From assembly GCA_030595835.1 (NCBI GenBank), contig JAUVLG010000023.1, forward strand, positions 1 to 35,566: a stretch of 35,566 nt of DNA, in the 5' to 3' direction. The DNA comes from Candidatus Eiseniibacteriota bacterium. Lineage in GTDB: Bacteria > Joyebacterota > Joyebacteria > Joyebacterales > Joyebacteraceae. A program made the position numbers and the translations under genes. Positions 1-7,915 of this stretch are shown piece after piece; position 1 is the stretch's first letter, and every line of letters starts with the position of its first letter. The notes beneath the pieces are model-generated. The model made no database searches. It saw nothing but the letters and a program-made list of their open reading frames with translations, and was not told the origin of the DNA.

Positions 1-621
1 ACCAAGGTCGTCGAGCGCGGCGGGATAGGTGGCGTCATCATCAACACGGCGGGCGTCGGCCTGATCGCGGCTGGAACAGACGTGTCCGGGGACCGCGCGC
101 GGCCGGGAGATACCGTGATCGTCTCCGGTACGATAGGAGACCACGAGACGGCGATACTCGTGGCTCGTGAGGGGCTTCGACTCGAGCAGACCATTGAGAG
201 CGACTGCGCGCCGCTGGACGGGCTCGTAGCAGCGGTGCTTGCGGCGTGTCCGGACGTCCACGTCATGCGCGACCCGACCCGCGGGGGCCTGGGGACGACT
301 CTGAACGAGATAGCGTCCCGCTCAAACGTGAGGATCACGATCGATGAGTCCGCCCTGCCGCTCGACGCACGGGTCCGTTCCGTGTGTGATATTCTGGGGT
401 TCGATCCCATCTACATGGCGAACGAGGGGAAGATGATCGCGGTCGCTCCGTCCTCTTCGGCGGACGCCGTCCTCGAGGCCATGAGAAATGACCCGCTAGG
501 CCGCGACGCGGCCGTCATCGGCGCCGTGTCCGAGGGCGGAGGCGTCAGGCTGCGTACAGTGATCGGGGGGGAGCGCCCCGTCGTCATGCTCGAGGGCGTC
601 CAACTGCCCAGAATCTGCTGA
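1..621 (+). CDS. hypE: Hydrogenase maturation protein HypE, 3' part (partial at window start)
   Basis: HypE dehydrates the carbamoyl group delivered by HypF to a thiocyanate on its own C-terminal cysteine, supplying the CN ligands of the [NiFe]-hydrogenase active site. The frame is open from base 1 and 206 residues are visible; the N-terminal third of the protein lies before the window. Visible hallmarks are the AIRS/PurM-type segments RPGDTVIVSG and VMRDPTRGGLGTTLNEIA, the segment MANEGKM, and the terminal LPRIC with cysteine as the very last residue, which is the modified residue in the family. The GTG at 82 is an internal valine, not a start. hypA follows after 10 bases, so the two are probably co-transcribed and hypC/hypD may lie upstream. 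Identification is firm. Confidence 0.96.
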   Translation, partial: TKVVERGGIGGVIINTAGVGLIAAGTDVSGDRARPGDTVIVSGTIGDHETAILVAREGLRLEQTIESDCAPLDGLVAAVLAACPDVHVMRDPTRGGLGTTLNEIASRSNVRITIDESALPLDARVRSVCDILGFDPIYMANEGKMIAVAPSSSADAVLEAMRNDPLGRDAAVIGAVSEGGGVRLRTVIGGERPVVMLEGVQLPRIC

Positions 622-631
622 GGAGTATCGA

Positions 632-976
632 TTGCACGAACTGTCCATCTGTCAGAGCATGCTGAAGATCGTCGACTCGACGATGGAGCAGCACGAGGGT
701 GCTACGCTCCTGAAGATATTCCTGGACATCGGGCGCGGATCGACCATCGAGCCCATTCTCCTGAGCGAGGCATTCGACGTGATTACGTCGGGCGGTCCCT
801 ACGAGGGCACGGAGCTCGTGATCAACGACATCCCAATCTCGGGGCGGTGCCGCGACTGCGGCAGAGACTTCACGTATGAAGAGCTCGCGGTCGGGTGCCC
901 CAAGTGCGGCTCGACCAACATAGAGATCACGGCCGGGCTCGAGTTGGACATCAAGGCCCTGGAGGTCGACGACTGA
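632..976 (+). CDS. hypA: Hydrogenase nickel insertion protein HypA
   Basis: HypA is a nickel metallochaperone that works with HypB to load Ni into the hydrogenase large subunit. The 114-aa product starts with MHEL; the amino-terminal Met-His-Glu is the family nickel site. A structural zinc site is formed by C73, C76, C89 and C92 (CRDC and CPKC). The length is typical of the family. The start is a TTG at 632 preceded by AGGAG at 621-625, and it is the only start that places His at position 2. It follows hypE by 10 bases and precedes hypB by 115 bases, which include a small hairpin. Confidence 0.96.
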   Translation: MHELSICQSMLKIVDSTMEQHEGATLLKIFLDIGRGSTIEPILLSEAFDVITSGGPYEGTELVINDIPISGRCRDCGRDFTYEELAVGCPKCGSTNIEITAGLELDIKALEVDD

Positions 977-984
977 TTCACGCG

Positions 985-1000
985 CCGCCTGTCGAGGCGG
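985..1000 (+). other. Small hairpin between hypA and hypB
   Basis: Bases 985-990 (CCGCCT) pair with 995-1000 (AGGCGG) around a GTCG tetraloop, and CAC at 979-981 can add pairs with GTG downstream. There is no T-run after it, so it is not a standard intrinsic terminator. It may be an mRNA processing or stability element within the hyp transcript. The 115-base gap that holds it contains no other recognisable feature apart from the purine-rich RBS region just before hypB. Confidence 0.35.
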
Positions 1001-1091
1001 GTGTGCCCCGAACGCGCGCGGCGCCCCCGGGTGTCCTCGGACGCGGCAGGCCACGGCACTGAACGCGGGAACGAGCAGAGAGGGAAACGGA

Positions 1092-1760
1092 ATGAGCCGA
1101 GTAGAGATCGAGAAGAAGATCCAGAGCGAGAACGACCGACTGGCGATTGAGAACCGTAAGGTGTTCGCTGAAGCGGGCGTGCTCGTGCTTAACATCATCA
1201 GTTCGCCGGGCTCCGGTAAGACGACGCTCCTGGAGGCGACGCTGGACAGGCTCGCGGACAAGATGAACGTGGTCGTGATCGAGGGGGACGTGAGCACCGA
1301 GCGGGACATGGACCGTGTGCGAGCGCATGGCGCATCGGGTATTCAGATAAACACCGGCGGTGGCTGCCATCTCTCGGCCAAGATGGTAGGCGCGGTTCTG
1401 GGTCAGCTCGACCTCGGTTCCGCGGAGCTCGTGTTCATCGAGAACGTGGGCAACCTCATCTGCCCGTCCACGTACGACCTGGGCGAGGACATCCGCATGG
1501 TCCTCCTCTCGACGACTGAGGGCGACGACAAGCCAATGAAGTACCCGTCGATCTTCCACGAGGCCAGCGTCGCCGTCCTCAACAAGATCGACCTCCTCCC
1601 GCACCTGACGTACGACGTTGAGAAGGTGAAGAAGGAGATTCGTGTGCTCAACCCGGACAGCGAAATACTGGAGCTGTCCGCCACGACCGGTGAGGGGGTG
1701 GACGCGTGGGTCGAGTGGATCCTGGTGAAGCTCCGTGAGAAGAAGAGCACACAGACTTAG
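1092..1760 (+). CDS. hypB: Hydrogenase nickel incorporation GTPase HypB
   Basis: HypB is a SIMIBI-class GTPase that drives nickel delivery with HypA. The 222-aa product has a P-loop SPGSGKTT at residues 38-45, an IEGD segment near 63-66, the metal-site residues C92-H93 (GGGCHL) and C124 (ENVGNLIC), and NKID at 164-167 for guanine recognition. It lacks both the N-terminal CxxCGC nickel site of the E. coli protein and a histidine-rich stretch, so it is the minimal form. The ATG is preceded by a purine-rich AGAGAGGGAAACGG segment. resB starts 9 bases after the stop. Confidence 0.96.
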   Translation: MSRVEIEKKIQSENDRLAIENRKVFAEAGVLVLNIISSPGSGKTTLLEATLDRLADKMNVVVIEGDVSTERDMDRVRAHGASGIQINTGGGCHLSAKMVGAVLGQLDLGSAELVFIENVGNLICPSTYDLGEDIRMVLLSTTEGDDKPMKYPSIFHEASVAVLNKIDLLPHLTYDVEKVKKEIRVLNPDSEILELSATTGEGVDAWVEWILVKLREKKSTQT

Positions 1761-1769
1761 GGGGACTCT

Positions 1770-2909
1770 TTGACGCTCTGGTTGCTGGTGGTGGCCGTGA
1801 TTGTTCCGACCGTCTTCCTGAAGAAGTTCCGCAGGTGGCTGTCCTCTATGACAGGCGCGGTGTGGATCCTCGTGGGCCTGACTGTCATGTCGCTCCTTGG
1901 CGTCATGATCGGCCAGAACCTGTCTCCGGATGCGTACACCCACCGCTACGGGCAGGTGGTCGGATCGTTCGTCTACCGCTCGGGTCTGTCCGACATCTTC
2001 ACCTCGTGGTATTTCCTTCTCCTTGTTGCCGTGCTCGCCGCGTCTCTCGTCGCGTGTTCGTTCGGTAGGCTGAGGAAGTTGGCCGCCGCGCGTGGCGCTG
2101 GCCGGGCGTCCAGGGCCGGGTCACTCCTTCTCCACCTATCCATGGTCGTGATACTGGCTGGCGGCGCAGTGACGGCGGTCTTCGGCTTCCGATACCCGGC
2201 GCCCGTGTATCTGTCCGCGGGGGATGAGATGGAGGTTCCGGAAGGTGGCTTCACGATTCGCGTGGACGCGGCGAGTACCGAGTTCAGCGACGAGGGCGTG
2301 ATCGCCGACTACTTCTCAGACGTCGTTGTGATCGAGGACGGAGAGGAGATCCTCTCGCATCGTATAGAGGTCAACAGCCCCCTCGTCCACAACGGAGTCG
2401 GTCTCTACCAACACGAGATGCTTCCGTCTGCGACCTCGGTTTTGGAAGTGGTGTTTGGGATCGTCGTCCTGACGGAGGACGGCGAACTACCTTTAGCGAC
2501 GATCGCGGTTCCGTTCAACGAGGAGTTCGAGCTGCCGGGCACAGACATCACCCTCAAAGTGCTGGAATTCCTCGCGGACTTCACCTACGATATCGAAAGT
2601 CGAACCGCCTCGCTGATCTCCCTGAGTCACCGGAACCCGGCGGTTCTGGTTCGGATATCCGAGGCCGGCAGCGTCATCGGCGACAGGTGGATCTTCGCGG
2701 ACGTGCAGACCCACCGCGATGACACGGGTCTCCCGTGCCGGCTCTTCCTGTTCGACTATCTGCCGGACTACGAGAGAGGACTCACGAGATTCGAGCTCTC
2801 CCGTCAGCCCGGGACGCCGCTTCTCTTCATCGGGTTCGCCGCGATGTCCCTGGGACTTTGCCTCACATTCTGGACGAGGACGGGACGCCCCTCTACTCCG
2901 CGGAGGTGA
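1770..2909 (+). CDS. resB: Cytochrome c biogenesis protein ResB (Ccs1/CcsB type)
   Basis: ResB is one of the two membrane proteins of System II cytochrome c maturation; with CcsA it moves heme across the membrane and attaches it to apocytochromes. The 379-aa protein has membrane segments near residues 1-20, 30-50, 75-95 and 115-140, a long extracytoplasmic beta-rich part (about 145-350), and a last membrane segment LLFIGFAAMSLGLCLTFW near the C-terminus. Family signatures are GQNLSP after the second helix, SWYFLLLVAVLAASLVAC, and LLLHLSMVVILAGG. The start is the TTG at 1770. The C-terminus (RTGRPSTPRR) is positively charged and cytoplasmic. The next gene, ccsA, starts 5 bases after the stop. 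Confidence 0.9.
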   Translation: MTLWLLVVAVIVPTVFLKKFRRWLSSMTGAVWILVGLTVMSLLGVMIGQNLSPDAYTHRYGQVVGSFVYRSGLSDIFTSWYFLLLVAVLAASLVACSFGRLRKLAAARGAGRASRAGSLLLHLSMVVILAGGAVTAVFGFRYPAPVYLSAGDEMEVPEGGFTIRVDAASTEFSDEGVIADYFSDVVVIEDGEEILSHRIEVNSPLVHNGVGLYQHEMLPSATSVLEVVFGIVVLTEDGELPLATIAVPFNEEFELPGTDITLKVLEFLADFTYDIESRTASLISLSHRNPAVLVRISEAGSVIGDRWIFADVQTHRDDTGLPCRLFLFDYLPDYERGLTRFELSRQPGTPLLFIGFAAMSLGLCLTFWTRTGRPSTPRR

Positions 2910-2914
2910 ACGAA

Positions 2915-3721
2915 ATGCAGGGCGGAACGGACATGCTTTTCTTCTGGGTGGCGCTCTGGTGCTACCTGGCGGCAACTGTGGGTGCGTCGGTCTACGCGGG
3001 CACGCGGAAGGACGGCGTCAGGACCATCGTCTTCTTCGTCACGCTCCTGGGGTTCGCCTCCAACACGGGCGCGCTCGTCATGCGTTCGGTGTTGTCGGGG
3101 CACCCGCCGGTGACGAACCTCTTCGAGTACCTGTCCTTCTTCGCGTGGGCCATCGTGCTCGGGTTCCTCATTATCTGGCGGAAGAAGGGCCTCGAGCTTC
3201 TGACCGCTTTTGCGTCGACCGTCGCCTTTGCCATGATGGCCATGGCCTCGCTCTTTCCGACGGACGTCTCCAGGCAGCTCATTCCGGCGCTCCAGAGCTA
3301 CTGGTTGTGGATACACGTTTCAATGGCGATCATGGCGGAGGCGGCGTTCGCCGTGGCGTTCGTCGCGTCCCTGATGTGTATCATGGGAGATAGACGAGGC
3401 CACACCCGATTGCCGAACCGCAACCTGCTGGACTCGATCGCGTACCGAGCGATAGGCATCGGATTCCCGCTTTTCACAGTCGGTGCCCTCTTCGCGGGCG
3501 CCGTGTGGGCTCAGAGAGCCTGGGGCACTCCGTGGTCCTGGGACCCGAAAGAGACGAGTTCACTCATCGTCTGGCTCGTCTACGCCATCTACCTCCACGT
3601 CCGCAGGACGAGGAAGGGTAGTATTGCGCTGACCTCGGGCCTGTCGGTTCTGGGGTTCACACTGACGATTCTGACGATACTCGGGAGCAAGTTCCTCGGG
3701 GGTCTTCACTCCTACGGCTAG
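2915..3721 (+). CDS. ccsA: Cytochrome c biogenesis protein CcsA (ResC-like)
   Basis: CcsA is the heme-handling partner of ResB. The protein is hydrophobic with about eight membrane segments and contains the WWD-type motif in the form WGTPWSWDPKE, where the family usually reads W.wWDPKE. Conserved histidines suited to heme ligation occur in SGHPPVTNLFEY, in WIHVSMAIMAE and in the C-terminal GLHSYG. The start chosen is the ATG at 2915, giving 268 aa, because GGAGG lies at 2902-2906 with an 8-base gap. A longer open frame reaching back to 2735 only overlaps resB. The GTG at 2906 is in frame but overlaps the RBS. Confidence 0.93.
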   Translation: MQGGTDMLFFWVALWCYLAATVGASVYAGTRKDGVRTIVFFVTLLGFASNTGALVMRSVLSGHPPVTNLFEYLSFFAWAIVLGFLIIWRKKGLELLTAFASTVAFAMMAMASLFPTDVSRQLIPALQSYWLWIHVSMAIMAEAAFAVAFVASLMCIMGDRRGHTRLPNRNLLDSIAYRAIGIGFPLFTVGALFAGAVWAQRAWGTPWSWDPKETSSLIVWLVYAIYLHVRRTRKGSIALTSGLSVLGFTLTILTILGSKFLGGLHSYG

Positions 3722-3737
3722 GCGCAGCGGAGACGGG

Positions 3738-4169
3738 TTGAAGAGAAGCACTGAACTGACACTGAGGTCGTGGATACTCGTCGCCGGCTATCTGGCGCTG
3801 ATATTCGGAGTCTCCTCGATCCCGCAGAGCCAGCTGAGTCACGCCATTTTCAGGGTGTCTGACAAGCTGGCGCATCTGGCTGAGTACTCGGGCTTCGGTC
3901 TGCTTCTTACTTTCGCGGCCCGTGGTTCCCTCCGCCGTACGCGGCGATGGTTGCTGATGGTGATCGTGGTGCTCGTCGGCGCGGGGGTCGGTGCGCTGGA
4001 CGAGATCTATCAGATGACGGTGCCCGGGCGAGACAGCGAGCTGCTCGACTGGGTCGCCGACGTGGCTGGCGTCCTGGTCGGAACCTGCATCGCCATGGCG
4101 CTTGGCAGCTGGATGACGCGGCGCGCCGCCGCGGCCGGCAAACCCGGACACGACAGACAGGTGACGTAG
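3738..4169 (+). CDS. VanZ-family membrane protein
   Basis: A 143-aa protein with four predicted membrane segments (about 9-27, 47-62, 70-90, 118-137). It carries the VanZ-like conserved residues DKLAHLAEY near 38-46 and DEIYQMTVPGR....DWVADVAGV in the second half. VanZ of the vancomycin cluster gives low-level teicoplanin resistance, but most family members have no known function. The acidic/histidine motif faces the membrane and suggests binding of a polar or lipid-linked ligand. The TTG start at 3738 is weakly supported. It sits between ccsA (16 bases) and hisS (2 bases), so it is probably co-transcribed with both. No antibiotic-resistance role should be assumed. Confidence 0.85.
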   Translation: MKRSTELTLRSWILVAGYLALIFGVSSIPQSQLSHAIFRVSDKLAHLAEYSGFGLLLTFAARGSLRRTRRWLLMVIVVLVGAGVGALDEIYQMTVPGRDSELLDWVADVAGVLVGTCIAMALGSWMTRRAAAAGKPGHDRQVT

Positions 4170-4171
4170 AC

Positions 4172-5452
4172 ATGGCATACAAGGCACCACGCGGCACGCG
4201 CGATGTACTCCCCGACGAATCATGGAAGTGGCAGCGCATCGAACGGGTCTTCAGGGCGACGGCGGACCGGTTCGGCTATCGCGAGATCCGTCTGCCGGTC
4301 TTCGAGGAGACGGAGCTCTTCGCGCGCGGCATCGGAGACGCCACGGACATCGTCCGGAAGGAAATGTACACGTTCACCGACCGCAAGGGTCGCAGTCTCA
4401 CGCTACGTCCGGAGGGCACAGCTGGCACGGTGCGCTCGTTCATCGAACACAACATGGGACGTGGCGCACGCCTCACGAAGCTCTACTACTTCTGCCCGAT
4501 GTTCCGCTACGAGCGACCACAGGCCGGACGCTATCGCCAGTTCTGGCAGTGGGGTCTCGAGGCGATCGGTTCCATGAACCCCGCCGTCGATGCGGAGATA
4601 ATCCACTTCTCGGTCGATCTGTTCGAGAGCCTGGGGCTGGCGGGGGCCGAGGCACGCGTGAACAGCGCCGGGTGCCCGACGTGCACGCCGGCCTACAACG
4701 AACTGCTGAGGGAAAGACTGGGGGGGAAGCTCGACCAGTTCTGCGACGACTGCAAGGTGAGATACGAGCGCAACCCGCGTCGCATGTTTGATTGCAAGAA
4801 CGAGCACTGCCTGGAGCTACTGGAGGACGCCCCTTCGATCCTGGAGTCGCTCTGCGAGGAATGCGCCGAGCACTTCGCGAGCGTCAGGAAGCACCTCGAG
4901 CGGATGTCCGTCAGGTTCGTCGTCGATTCGTCGATGGCGCGCGGACTCGACTACTACACGAAGACGGTCTTCGAGGTTCACCACGAGGGCCTGGGCGCAC
5001 AGAGCGCGCTCTGCGGAGGGGGACGGTACGATGCCCTCGTCGAGGAGCTGGGCGGCGCGCCTACGCCCGCGTGCGGCGTATCGTCTGGGGTGGAGAGGCT
5101 CATCACCGCGCTCACGGACACGGGTGTCATGACCGGCACTGAACCTGGCCCTTCCGTCTACGTCGCTTCCCTGGGAAGCGAAGCTGCCCTCGCGGCTGCT
5201 GCGGTAATCGCGGAGCTGCGCAAGTCGATCTCGGTTGAGACCGACTATCAGAGTCGAAGTCTGAAGGCGCAGATGAAAGAGGCCGGCAAGCTTGGCGCCG
5301 GCCACGTCGTTATCATCGGTGAGGACGAGGTCGCGCGCGGTGTCGCCGTGGTCAAGAACATGACGACCGGCGAACAGAACGAGGTGGCGGCGGACGAAGT
5401 GGTCGCGGCGCTCCTGGTCGAGCGTCTCGCCTCCACGCAGAGTGACAAGTAG
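4172..5452 (+). CDS. hisS: Histidyl-tRNA synthetase
   Basis: A class II synthetase charging tRNA-His. The protein is 426 aa, a normal length. Family motifs in order are YKAPRGTRDVLP at the start, the motif 2 region MFRYERPQAGRYRQFWQWG, the HisA-1 motif RGLDYYTKTVFE, the HisA-2 segment ALCGGGRYD, a GVERL motif 3, and a C-terminal anticodon-binding domain from about residue 330. The ATG at 4172 is chosen because MAYKAPRGTRD matches the family N-terminus and AGGTGA lies 7 bases upstream; the open frame upstream of it is only overlap with the VanZ gene. It is paired with aspS, a common neighbourhood in bacteria. Confidence 0.97.
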   Translation: MAYKAPRGTRDVLPDESWKWQRIERVFRATADRFGYREIRLPVFEETELFARGIGDATDIVRKEMYTFTDRKGRSLTLRPEGTAGTVRSFIEHNMGRGARLTKLYYFCPMFRYERPQAGRYRQFWQWGLEAIGSMNPAVDAEIIHFSVDLFESLGLAGAEARVNSAGCPTCTPAYNELLRERLGGKLDQFCDDCKVRYERNPRRMFDCKNEHCLELLEDAPSILESLCEECAEHFASVRKHLERMSVRFVVDSSMARGLDYYTKTVFEVHHEGLGAQSALCGGGRYDALVEELGGAPTPACGVSSGVERLITALTDTGVMTGTEPGPSVYVASLGSEAALAAAAVIAELRKSISVETDYQSRSLKAQMKEAGKLGAGHVVIIGEDEVARGVAVVKNMTTGEQNEVAADEVVAALLVERLASTQSDK

Positions 5453-5534
5453 CACCGGAGTGCAGCCGGGAGCCGAGAGCTTCCGAGAGACATGGCGTTA
5501 AGACATCGGAACATCACTGGGGATGGACTCTGCA

Positions 5535-7328
5535 ATGAAACTGAAACAGATGGGAACGCTTCGGCGGACACACAACTGCGGCGCGCTGCGGAAGGAAGAC
5601 GCGGGAAACCAGGCCGTGTTGATGGGATGGGTCCACCACCGTCGGGACCTGGGCGGTCTCTTCTTTATCGATCTCAGAGACAGGTACGGCACGACTCAGG
5701 TGGTCTTCCGCCCGGACGACAATCAGGAGCTGCACGCGAAGGCCGGGGAACTCGGAGCGGAGTACGTCATAGCCGTTCGCGGCGAGGTGTCCACGCGCCC
5801 CGAGGGCACGACCAACCCGGACCTGCCCACGGGCGAGGTCGAGCTGATCGCGCGCGAGCTTCTTGTCCTGAACGCGTCTCTCACGCCACCCTTCGTCCTC
5901 GAGGAGCCGCTGCAGGCGAGCGACGAACTGCGTCTGGAGTATCGCTATCTTGACCTCCGCCGTCCCCACATGCAGCGGTTGATCGAGGCGCGCCACGTGG
6001 CGGCGCAGACCACACGCGCCTACCTTACGGAGCAGGGATTTCTCGAGATAGAGACGCCCCTTCTTGCCAAGAAGACACCGGAGGGCGCCCGCGACTTCAT
6101 CGTCCCGTCGCGCATCCAGCCCGGCAAGGTCTACGCGCTGCCGCAGTCGCCGCAGCTCTACAAGCAGATACTGATGGTGGGCGGGTGCGACCGCTACTTC
6201 CAGGTCGCGCGTTGCCTGCGGGACGAGGATCTGCGGGCGGACCGTCAGCTCGAGCACACGCAGATCGATTTCGAGATGAGCTTCGTGACCGAGGACGACG
6301 TCTTCGGCGTCGCGGAAGGGCTGATGCAGTCGATATGGAGAGCCGTGCGCGGTGATGAGCTGACGATTCCATTCCCGAGGCTTGCGTACCGGGACGCGAT
6401 GCTCCGCTACGGAAGCGACAAGCCGGACGTGCGGTTCGGGATGGAGATAGTTGACCTGACCGACGCGGTTCGCGAGTCCGAGTTCAGGGTCTTCCGATCG
6501 ACCATCGAGGGCGGTGGCGTGGTGCGCTGTCTGAACGCATCGGGCTGCGCCGTGTGGTCCCGCAAGGACATCGACACAAAAGAGGAGCTGGCGAAAAAGT
6601 GGGGCGCGAAAGGTCTGGCCTGGACGAAGGTCGAGGGCGGGGAGTTCAAGGGTGGGATAAGTAAGTTCCTATCCGAGAATGAAGCCGCCGCGATCACCGA
6701 GAAGGCCGAGGCCACCGACGGCGACATCCTCCTCTTCGTCGCGGACAAGGAGGCTACTGTTGCCCGCGTCCTCGGGAATCTCAGAATAGCTCTCCGGGAC
6801 GAGCTCTCGCTCGTGTCGGCGGACGACTTCGCGTTCACGTGGATCACGGAGTTCCCGCTCTTCGCACAGAACGAGGAGACCGGCGCCTGGGAGGCGGAGC
6901 ATCACCTGTTCTCGATGCCCAGGGAGCAAGACCTCGAGTTCCTCGAGACGGACCCGGGCAGGGTGCTCGGCAGGCTCTACGATCTCGTGTGTAACGGCTT
7001 TGAGCTGGCGTCGGGCTCCATCCGAATCCACCGGCGCGACATCCAGGAGCGGGTGATGAAGGTCGTCGGGATCTCGGCGGCCGACGCCGACAGGCGTTTC
7101 GGTTTCCTCCTGAAGGCGTTCGAATACGGAGCACCGCCGCACGGCGGGCTGGCGCCGGGTCTGGACAGGATCATCATGCTGCTGACAGGCGAAGACGGTA
7201 TCCGTGACACCATCGCCTTCCCGAAGACGTACCGCGGCTTGTCCCTCATGGACGGCTCCCCCTCCGAGGCGGAGCCGGAGGTGTTGGATGAGCTGAGAAT
7301 CAGGATAGTCGAGCCGAAGAAAGTCTGA
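5535..7328 (+). CDS. aspS: Aspartyl-tRNA synthetase (bacterial type)
   Basis: A class II synthetase of about 597 aa with an N-terminal OB anticodon domain, a catalytic core, an inserted GAD domain and motif 3 (GLAPGLDRIIMLLTG). Motif 2 reads RCLRDEDLRADRQLEHTQIDFEMSF, where E. coli has RQPEFTQLD. The ATG at 5535 is favoured because GGGGATGG lies 8 bases upstream. The in-frame ATG at 5523 sits directly against this G-run, and another ATG at 5550 also fits. Residues linked in other bacteria to Asp/Asn tRNA discrimination are mixed: Leu39 after HRRD matches the discriminating E. coli type, while the RPEG segment resembles the non-discriminating Pseudomonas type. This comparison is from memory. 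Confidence 0.97.
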   Translation: MKLKQMGTLRRTHNCGALRKEDAGNQAVLMGWVHHRRDLGGLFFIDLRDRYGTTQVVFRPDDNQELHAKAGELGAEYVIAVRGEVSTRPEGTTNPDLPTGEVELIARELLVLNASLTPPFVLEEPLQASDELRLEYRYLDLRRPHMQRLIEARHVAAQTTRAYLTEQGFLEIETPLLAKKTPEGARDFIVPSRIQPGKVYALPQSPQLYKQILMVGGCDRYFQVARCLRDEDLRADRQLEHTQIDFEMSFVTEDDVFGVAEGLMQSIWRAVRGDELTIPFPRLAYRDAMLRYGSDKPDVRFGMEIVDLTDAVRESEFRVFRSTIEGGGVVRCLNASGCAVWSRKDIDTKEELAKKWGAKGLAWTKVEGGEFKGGISKFLSENEAAAITEKAEATDGDILLFVADKEATVARVLGNLRIALRDELSLVSADDFAFTWITEFPLFAQNEETGAWEAEHHLFSMPREQDLEFLETDPGRVLGRLYDLVCNGFELASGSIRIHRRDIQERVMKVVGISAADADRRFGFLLKAFEYGAPPHGGLAPGLDRIIMLLTGEDGIRDTIAFPKTYRGLSLMDGSPSEAEPEVLDELRIRIVEPKKV

Positions 7329-7350
7329 GAAATTACTGACGCTAGGTCAG

Positions 7351-7388
7351 AGACGGCGACCTCAGATGGTCGCCGTCTGCCTGTTCTG
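7351..7388 (+). terminator. Hairpin terminator after aspS
   Basis: An 11-bp perfect stem, AGACGGCGACC at 7351-7361 and GGTCGCCGTCT at 7368-7378, around a six-base loop. The following bases (GCCTGTTCTGG) are only moderately T-rich. It lies 22 bases after the aspS stop and before the next promoter, which fits termination of the hisS-aspS transcript. Confidence 0.65.
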
Positions 7389-7467
7389 GCCCGCAATCTG
7401 CACCCTTGGAGCGGTGCAAGCTGTGTGCGTAACGGTGCTAACCTCGCACTGGCTCGGCGAATGGGGC

Positions 7468-7497
7468 TTGACACCGCTTCCTCAGCTCTGATATTGT
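7468..7497 (+). promoter_or_regulatory. Sigma70-like promoter for the lipoprotein pair
   Basis: TTGACA at 7468-7473 and TATTGT at 7492-7497 with an 18-base spacer. It lies after the aspS terminator and 87 bases before the first lipoprotein gene. The -35 is a perfect consensus and the -10 matches at four of six positions. The start of transcription would fall near 7504. Apart from this promoter and the neighbouring hairpins, the 255-base gap holds nothing recognisable. Confidence 0.65.
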
Positions 7498-7528
7498 ATG
7501 AGGTAGACGAAGGGGTCTGTTCGGGTTT

Positions 7529-7546
7529 CGCCCCCAGAGGGGGGCG
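7529..7546 (+). other. GC hairpin in the 5' UTR of the lipoprotein operon
   Basis: CGCCCCC at 7529-7535 pairs with GGGGGCG at 7540-7546 around AGAG. It lies about 25 bases into the predicted transcript and 38 bases before the start codon. It may stabilise the 5' end of a lipoprotein mRNA; the position far from the RBS argues against direct occlusion. Confidence 0.4.
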
Positions 7547-7583
7547 ACGCTAATATTGGTATGTTGGAAGGGGGTGCCAACTG

Positions 7584-7877
7584 ATGGCAGGCAAGACCAT
7601 GAGGTACATCGCTTTCGCGGCGTTACTTCTCGTCCTGGGCGTTGCCCTGACAGGGTGCGGCCCAAAGCCGCCGTGTGAGGGAGCTGACGTGACGTCGGTT
7701 CGGTCGGCGCAGGACGAATGTGCGGCGGCGGGCGACGAGCTGGACGAGGCTCGTGATACGAGAGCGGGTCTGGAGGCGGAGGTTGCTTCCACCAAGGCGG
7801 AGATCGCGGGTCTCGAGGGTCAGCCTTCCGATCTCGCCCGGCGTCTTCACGAACTTGAGAAGGGCAGCGGACGCTAG
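7584..7877 (+). CDS. Small coiled-coil lipoprotein
   Basis: A 97-aa protein with a type II signal peptide ending in the lipobox LTGC (lipidated cysteine at about residue 25), then a short linker with further cysteines, then a heptad-like charged helix (DELDEARDTRAGLEAEVASTKAEIAGLE) to the end. This architecture recalls Lpp-like or tether-type lipoproteins, but no family is recognised. It shares its organisation (lipobox, Cys-containing linker, coiled coil) with the next protein and is separated from it by 38 bases, so the two likely act together at the envelope. The ATG has a G-rich region (GGAAGGGGG) upstream. A structural role in the outer envelope is an inference. Confidence 0.75.
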   Translation: MAGKTMRYIAFAALLLVLGVALTGCGPKPPCEGADVTSVRSAQDECAAAGDELDEARDTRAGLEAEVASTKAEIAGLEGQPSDLARRLHELEKGSGR

Positions 7878-7915
7878 TCGGCCGCGCTACGACGAAGAAA
7901 GGAGAGAGACCAAGA

